A stretch of 64,000 nt of DNA from Atriophallophorus winterbourni. Lineage: Eukaryota > Platyhelminthes > Trematoda > Plagiorchiida > Microphallidae. The stretch covers positions 52,582 to 116,581 of the forward strand of contig JACCGJ010014419.1 of the NCBI GenBank assembly GCA_013407085.1, written 5' to 3'. The notes below the pieces were generated by a model. The model saw only the letters and a program-made list of their open reading frames with translations. It did no database searches and had not been told where the DNA came from. Position numbers and translations under genes: made by a program. Shown here in pieces: positions 57,590 to 64,000 of this stretch (position 1 is the stretch's first letter; every line of letters starts with the position of its first letter).

Positions 57590-57860
57590 ACTTGAATGCC
57601 ACTGTTACATAGGGTTCTCACAAAGAACCACAATGTTTAAACACAGAATCACAAAGTGATCCCTGGCCAAGCGCTCGAGGCTCATATATTTAAGACCAAT
57701 GTATTGCGGTGCTTGAATCCCCATCCCTTACACACCGGTTTCTGGCTGTTTGCCGTCATCAGGTGGAGACAGTGAGATCAGGTTCAGTGAGATTTGAAAC
57801 AATGGAAAAGCGGTAAACACAGTCAAATTTGTATGCCACTGTTATATTGCTGTTGGCCTT
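57590..57860 (-). repeat. Family B unit, slightly longer than one monomer
   Basis: Starts and ends with the same part of the unit (GAATGCCACTGTTACATAGG and TATGCCACTGTTATAT), showing it came from a tandem array. The hammerhead segment (57731-57768) has CTGATGA and GAA but lost about six bases at the cleavage site. Confidence 0.8.
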
Positions 57861-57894
57861 CGTCGGTCGATGTCGACCATGGATGTATATCACA

Positions 57895-58015
57895 TCGCAT
57901 GAATTTCATGTTTTGAAACTTTTTGAATGACTAAACAGTACGATTCGGGAGGAACAATTTCTCCCGCAGCGCTTACAACGATAGTCAGAACTCTGTTGTT
58001 TTGCATCAGTTGCAC
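57895..58015 (-). repeat. Dispersed repeat F, copy 2
   Basis: Inverted partner of 35575-35735; it separates two family B units of opposite orientation. Confidence 0.5.
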
Positions 58016-58024
58016 TTTGTTGTA

Positions 58025-58235
58025 TAGAATTCTTACAAAGAACATGAAGTTCATATACAGAATCACAAAGTGATTCAGTGGCATTAAAGTATAACATTGT
58101 ATACCACTTATCCACTGTTTCGAAGCTCACTGAACCTAATCTTATTATCTCCACCTGATGACGGCAAACAGTCAGAAACCGGTAGTGGTGGGGAAGTGCA
58201 GGGGCTGTGAGCAACACATTACTTTGGATATATTG
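58025..58235 (+). repeat. Family B unit, solitary
   Basis: AATCACAAAGTGATTC hairpin, GTATACCACTTATCCACTG, ribozyme segment and GTGAGCAACACATTACTTTG in array order, about one monomer. Confidence 0.82.
58149..58190 (+). ncRNA. Hammerhead ribozyme motif, solitary copy, canonical core
   Basis: CTCCAC (58149-58154), CTGATGA (58155-58161), CGGCAAACAGTCA, GAA (58175-58177), ACCGGT, A (58184), GTGGTG. Stem I has one U.U mismatch. Confidence 0.7.
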
Positions 58236-58794
58236 ATGTTGTGCACCCGTTTGTGTTGAGAGTATCTCTGCAAAATTGATGCTATTGTACAGGAGTATAG
58301 TGAATGATGTTTTATGTTCCTTGTCCGTTTCAAGTTATAGTGTACAAAAAGATTGCTTTCTAATCACTGAATTGAATTTTCTACTCCTGATCGTAAAAAA
58401 ATTATATCAAAATGCTACTTCATGTTTCAGTTGTTCGGCTTTTCAACTAAAACCTACCGTAAGCTTTTATCAATGCGCTCCCTGCACTAAATGATCGATC
58501 TCTCTGGAATGACTAATACTTTACACTGACGGGTATTCCAAATATTTTGCTAGGTTTAATGCGGCATTTCATTTAGTTGATTCAACGAGGAATTTACGAA
58601 AACTTCCGAAAAATAAACAATAAAAAGTATAAATACTTCTTTTGATCCCCTGGTGAAAAATATTTCGTTGATTGTAGCATCGCGGAATTCTTTTTGCAAA
58701 TTTTCGAATACATCGCCCGGGTTAACTGTGTTGAAAAGTATTCACATTTAAGGTTTGATTAGTGCATTGTGTACCGGTGAGAACTGAATCATAG
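58236..58794. other. Unassigned stretch
   Basis: Probably 3' flank of the following minus-strand gene; no poly(A) signal is obvious near its stop. Confidence 0.4.
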
Positions 58795-59122
58795 CTATAC
58801 AACAACCTTTTTCTTCACCCGGTTATATTGTTTTAACAGTAAAACGAGCAAAATCAGCAAAAATAAACACGGTAGAAACAAATTGGTTCCGAATTGATTG
58901 ATTTCGCTTAGAATCGGTCGATTTGCGGAGAGGTCCATGTCTGGGCAAAACGTCGACATCAGATCTCGGTAGATAACTTGCAGCTGACCGTAAGGAACAA
59001 ATTTCATCAACAGTTCCCTCACAAACGGGACGATATATTCACTTACATGCGGAAGCAGTCTGGTCCATCCTGTTTTAATCGTTTCCTGGCACTTTAGTTC
59101 GGTGGAAAGAATTTGAGCGCTT
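58795..59122 (-). CDS. C-terminal exon of an unrecognised membrane-anchored protein
   Basis: The minus strand after an acceptor-like GAGGCAG (59123-59124 = AG) is open for about 108 codons to TAG: SAQILSTELKCQETIKTGWT, LLPHVSEYIVPFVRELLMKF, PYGQLQVIYRDLMSTFCPDM, then a hydrophobic segment FLPCLFLLILLVLLL and a basic end KQYNRVKKKVVV. This is the arrangement of a C-terminal membrane anchor with a short cytosolic tail. Upstream of the acceptor the same frame continues with Cys-rich sequence (CFIFCPRRVSKACLKHFENS) but meets a TGA just before the join, so it may be an intron or the copy may be broken. Upstream exons were not found. Confidence 0.5.
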
Positions 59123-59124
59123 CT

Positions 59125-60570
59125 GCCTCAGCTGTTCTCAAAATGTTTCAGACAAGCCTTCGAGACGCGTCTCGGACAGAAAATGAAACATGTGGTTCTA
59201 GCTAGTATCCCGTGTCAAGCAGATCAGTGAAGATTTCGTGTCTTCTCAAAAAAGCCGTGAGCAGGTGAACAGAGCTCACAATGAAACGGAATCTCCGGAG
59301 CTCATTGATTAGGTAGCATGCATTGCACTGAACGGTGTGTGAAACTTTTCTTCTCGAATTTCATTGTGTGGCCACGCAAAAATTTTGGTATTTGACATCA
59401 ACATTAATCGATCTCGATTGACGGAAGCTAACACCTACAACGTAAGATATCGTGTCCGAAGTGGCATGCTTTACGTCACATATAATATTTTTACAGCTGA
59501 AGAAGTACGTGGACATCAAAGTAGGCTAGGCTTTCACAAATTCTCTGTATTCAGATTTTGAACTTATTATTCGTTTTATAAAAAAATGTTACCAGTTGAA
59601 TTAAACTTGGCATATGAAACATTATTTAAAATGCACTCATATTATGTGCTTATACAATTTGAAAACATGTAACGCTGTTCAATTTGGTGCTTTTATAAAA
59701 CTGACTAGGATTTAATGAGATTCTATTGATAACCATGGCTAAAGCTGTTGAAACATACAAGCAGCTTCAACTAGTAAGCAACATTTCACACCAGAATCTC
59801 AGTTGCATCACGGAAAGTGCGAGCATAATGTCTCAACAGACAACATGAACAATTTAATTTTTTCTTCGAACGTTATTTTGAATAAGGAAATGGGAGAACA
59901 TTTAGAATACGCAACGATGGAATATCCACTTGAATAGATTTTTTTCATTTACACGTTGCTGAGCTATAGACGACTGTCGAATAGAAATATTACAAACGTT
60001 TGGTATAAAAAACCGAAGTAAGTCACACAGTGGATGGTTAGTTTATCGGATATTCCAATTGTAAATTGCAAGGCTGTACAATGGAACGTTATCTAAAAAA
60101 ATCATTGAAATGGTACGAATGCTATTCGATACGCATGAGCCAATATATTAAAATAATAATTAAGGACCTTTGATCTAAAGTTTGCGATACTATATAACCG
60201 CAAAAATGTAATAATTATTTAGGCTACTAGAAAGCATCAGTAGTCATAAAAATGAAAAATATATTGCCGGTTAAATTGTCAAGTTATTTCACAGCTAATC
60301 CTGACTGAAATCAGAACTTATCAGTGAATTTACAAACTATTTCATAATGTGGAAAGGATAACATGTTGCCCGTGATTCTTGTTCGAATAATTTGAAAAGT
60401 GTAATGAAATGTAAGCGTCTTATCAGACAACGTCGGCGCTAGATGCATTAATTGGGATACTCCGCCAAATTTCTGGTTTAAAACCTTCCTCTAAATGATG
60501 AAAATGCATGCAACTGAGTATTATTTTTCATAACCATGGGTTTTTCCCCATTATATGTGATTTGACACAA
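59125..60570. other. Unassigned stretch
   Basis: AT-rich; no supported feature. Confidence 0.4.
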
Positions 60571-60574
60571 GTTA

Positions 60575-60735
60575 TTAAACAGGATGGTCGTACCTGCCTG
60601 AGCCAATAGTGGTTTACGAGCACAAATAGTTTACCATTCATCCACTGCTTCAATTCATACGGATCTTGAGTGTACTGTCCCTGGATCATAATTTCAAGCA
60701 GTACAAAACCGGTCGTGCTGTGTGTATGAATAAAA
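60575..60735 (+). repeat. Family C repeat, second copy
   Basis: GGATGGTCGTACCTGCCTGA, CCAATAGTGGTTTACGA and TTCATCCACTGCTTCAA follow the order of 29440-29540. The ribozyme-like part is degraded (CTGGATCATAATTTC .. AAAACCGGTC). Confidence 0.55.
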
Positions 60736-60739
60736 ACAT

Positions 60740-62030
60740 GCAATTCATGATTCCTACTCTAAATAAGTTTTAGTACACGTCGTTTTTGATACTGGATTTC
60801 TTTTCCACGGTTGCGTCTTGATTTATTTCTCTCTGTCTCAAAATTATCGTCACCGCAAGAAGTCTGAGTGTACATGGGTAATATATTTTCCATCTAACGC
60901 ATTCATTTCAAGGCTGGTTATCGATTCAATTTTATTTGTCCACTAGGAATTATGTGTCCTTGAGCTGTGATCACTAGATGACCACGACAAGTAGTTGCAG
61001 GTCTCTCCGTGCGATTGTCACACACAACTCACTCACTGAAATCTGCACAGCTGAAACTTGGGCAAATGGGATCGACACGATGGCATGCTTCATGAAACCG
61101 ATAAACTTTCTTTACAAAACTCAGAGAGTTGCTCTCGAAAGTCGCGTAATATACAGTCACTGGCACCGGAAATAAACAATTAAATATCGTTGTCAACGTT
61201 TATGCAGCTTTTGCAACAAAGGAACAAGTTATGCATAAACGCATCGATACGACAAACAGAATAAGTGAGCCTAAAAAAGGTTGGTTCCTATCTGTATGAC
61301 TGAAATAAACCTAATTTATCGAATAGCGCCTTGAATTAAAATTACCGGAAAATTTCTCCCTGGTCTGGCTTAAGCCTTTCTGTGCTCCAGCATTCGAAAT
61401 TCAAGGTTTATGGCTTTTAGATGGAGTAAACGTTATGACAAGGTTGACATGAAGTTGGGAAATGTCGGCTGGACGTGTATTTCGGCACTAATGGGCCACT
61501 AAGAAACACCATTTTTGTCGTAAAGTGTTGCACATAAAGCATACACAGACTGTATGAAAGTACCGGCGACACTTTATTTGGATCTTTTCAAACTTCTTTT
61601 TGACATATGAAGTTCAGTGTTTGAGGCAAAATATTATGTAACATGTTTCCTGAATTAATTGAGCAGGTAATGAAATCAGTTTGAGTTTGAAGTTATCTAT
61701 CTTTTTTAAAGACTATGATTACATAAAACGAACTTGCTTGTCACCATCCAATAATTGTCTGATTAATTATATCTCCATGAAACTTCAAATCAATCAACGT
61801 ATGCGATTAAGGCCCGTAGGGTAACCGATTAGTAACAGAATCGTTTGGCATTGGGTGTCGCGATTTTTTTCGGTTAATGTTTTGCTCAATTATAAAAATG
61901 AGAAATATTGAGCTATATCAAGATAAACTGATTCACTGACCAAATAACTTGATTATAACAAACGACATGTGGATATATCAAAGATGGAAATGAATATCCG
62001 TTCACATATGCCAATGGCAATTCATACACA
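60740..62030. other. Unassigned stretch
   Basis: Contains a short CR1-type terminus (AAACCTTGAATTTCG on the minus strand) near 61400; otherwise nothing recognised. Confidence 0.4.
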
Positions 62031-62033
62031 ATC

Positions 62034-62226
<193 letters not shown>

Positions 62227-62309
62227 AACAATCAATCTATCTCTATATCTACCGTTATTTCTCTCTCTTTCTTTCGTTCCATGAAATTAATTACTCGCTG
62301 ATCCATATA

Positions 62310-62997
62310 TTTCAACCAGTATTATGAATGCTAAAAGTATATCAAGTACCAAGACAAAAAATAAAATCTTCATGTTAACTGAATAGGCAATAATACACTA
62401 GGAATGCAATATATTTTAACGTCAAATCAATGTAAATAGACCGTTTGACGTTTTTGATGATGTAGGCAAGAACTCATCTTCGAATGTTTTAAGCTGAAAC
62501 GCGCCAGTTTGAAGATGCATCAGACTGGAATGACGCAACTCCTAACGTTTAAACGAGTCCGGTGTGAGCAATATCGCCATTCGTGAATTCTCATGCAATT
62601 CGAAATTAATCTTGGCCAGTGTTAAAAACAAGTATTCTGAGAATTATCAAAGAAATGTATGTATTTAAACCAGCACCATAATGATAAAAGCATATCAAAT
62701 ACTAAGACACATATAAAGTCTTCGTGTTAACTGAATAGGCGATAATACATTAGGAATGCACTATACATTAACATCAAATCAATGCCAATAAACCGCTTGA
62801 TGATTTTGATGATGTAAGCTAGCACTCACGTTGAATGTTTCAAGCTGAAACGCGCGAGTTTAAAGATGCAGCAGACTTAAATGACGAAACTACTAACGTT
62901 TAAAGAAGTCATGTCTGAACAATATCGCTATTCGTAAATTTTCATAAAATTCGAATTAATCTTCGTCAAGGTTAGACATCAACTGGAGAATATCTCA
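62310..62997. repeat. Tandem duplication, unit 351 bp
   Basis: Copy 1 (about 62310-62650) and copy 2 (about 62665-62997) share GTTAACTGAATAGG (62374 and 62725), TTTTGATGATGTA, AAGCTGAAACGCG and CAATATCGC.ATTCGT in register. The copies are clearly diverged. No coding potential seen. Confidence 0.85.
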
Positions 62998-64000
62998 CAG
63001 TTTAGCATACATATTCCGGTAAACGTTTCTCGTTACTTTCGTGTGGAATATTGTTAGTTCCACTATGCTATTTGATTTCTTGAATTGTGCCTAGAATGTT
63101 GCCGGAATCGAATAGTCGAATTTATATCTATATTATCAGAAGATATTATTCTAAAACAGAAATTAGGTTGTGTCTAATTCTACGGAACCATCACGGTTCT
63201 AGCATGAGCTTCTTACACCTGTCACTATATGATTGATTCGAGCGATTTCCGCTGACTGATTTGATAAAAGTACGTTATACATTTTGCAAAACGAAGCTAT
63301 CGATTTTGTTTATGCTGCTATTTACTATATTACAGTTATGAAAGGGAGGTATAGTGGAAAAGTTATAAAGTTCTAAATAACAGTGTTGCAGAGTAAAGAA
63401 CTTATGAATCATAATTACACTCTGCTTCGCCTTCGAGATCACGTGATGTATATACTCGTTGAATGTAAGCGATGCAGAATATCTGAACCCTAGACCACGT
63501 GTGTAGTCAGGTATTGTACATCCTTAAGGAATGAACTTAAATTTATGTACAGAAAATGAGAGAGCATCCATTTTACCCCAGTTCGATAATGCAGCCAAAT
63601 CTTTGTTCAGCCTGGCAATGTTAGTTTGTGCGTTTGAAGTTGGAAAAGAAATGACTACTTTCATGTCGTCTGCAAACAAGAATAGTTCACTAAGAGATAT
63701 GACTGTATGTACATCGTTTATATATAGGAGAAAAAGTTATTAACCTCAAACACGGCCTTGTACCACACCACTTGCGATCGGCAGGATGGGTGATCTGTGA
63801 CCATTAACCTCAACTCAGCATGTGCGATTCAGATGAAAAGGGATGAGCTAAGAGAGAAGTTTCCCACCTATACCAAATGAACGCAGCTTTAATAGTGACG
63901 GTTTATGTGGTACTCTGTCAAATGCAGTTATAGGAATAATGTCTAGTGAGTTCCAGATGAGAACAGATTTAAGCATTTGGATTTTAGGTGCGTTTGATCT
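62993..64000 (-). pseudogene. Second copy of the 51634-55830 LINE, internally deleted
   Basis: DNA follows the 3' half of the intact LINE from CACAGTTTAGCATA onward (RT tail, the catalytic region ACTTTCATGTCGTCTGCAAA at 63657, palm start at about 63930). It then jumps near 63945 to the endonuclease start (AAATCTGTTCTCATCTGG side), skipping about 1.6 kb. Many substitutions. It continues beyond the window. Confidence 0.8.

Overview
This is a eukaryotic nuclear window, most likely from a digenean trematode (flatworm). The argument rests on three things. (1) An intact mu-class glutathione S-transferase gene has introns of 33, 28 and 31 bp at its 5' end followed by larger ones, the small-then-large pattern known from trematode genes. 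(2) RTE-like and CR1-like retrotransposon remnants closely resemble families I associate with schistosomes and liver flukes. (3) Repeats are very dense. The exact genus cannot be read from the sequence.

Host genes, reconstructed exon by exon. MTFMT (mitochondrial methionyl-tRNA formyltransferase) is on the + strand, 12279-20744, with four exons and 445 codons. An unrecognised multi-pass membrane protein is on the - strand, 25006-22852, with two visible exons. The mu-class GST is on the - strand, 45267-42358, with eight exons and 219 residues. A C-terminal exon ending in a membrane segment is on the - strand, 59122-58795. Nearly everything else is repeat.

Layout. 1-12 kb: decayed CR1-like and RTE-like fragments, an 18S rRNA fragment, and SINE-like repeats. 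12-21 kb: MTFMT, with introns colonised by the SINE-like family 'A' and a CR1 3' fragment. 22.8-25 kb: the membrane protein gene. 26.7-28.8 kb: nine tandem ~241-bp units (family 'B') in two divergent blocks, each unit carrying a sequence that folds as a type I hammerhead ribozyme (CTGANGA, stem II, GAA, minimal stem III, stem I). 29-42 kb: related hammerhead-bearing fragments ('C') and a mosaic of RTE/CR1 pieces. 42.3-45.3 kb: GST. 45.9-56.3 kb: a nested stack, with a CR1-like LINE interrupted by an LTR retrotransposon of BEL/Pao type (549-bp LTRs, 5-bp target duplication AGCAT) and, next to it, a nearly intact LINE. 56-64 kb: more B and tRNA-like fragments, the last host exon, a tetranucleotide microsatellite, a 351-bp tandem duplication, and a second copy of the LINE.

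The most interesting system is the hammerhead repeat family. Constant 241-bp units with a self-cleaving motif in each fit a retrozyme or Penelope-like element, which would yield 241-nt monomers that could circularise. Self-cleavage is predicted from sequence only. The core is intact in four of the nine array units and in two solitary copies.
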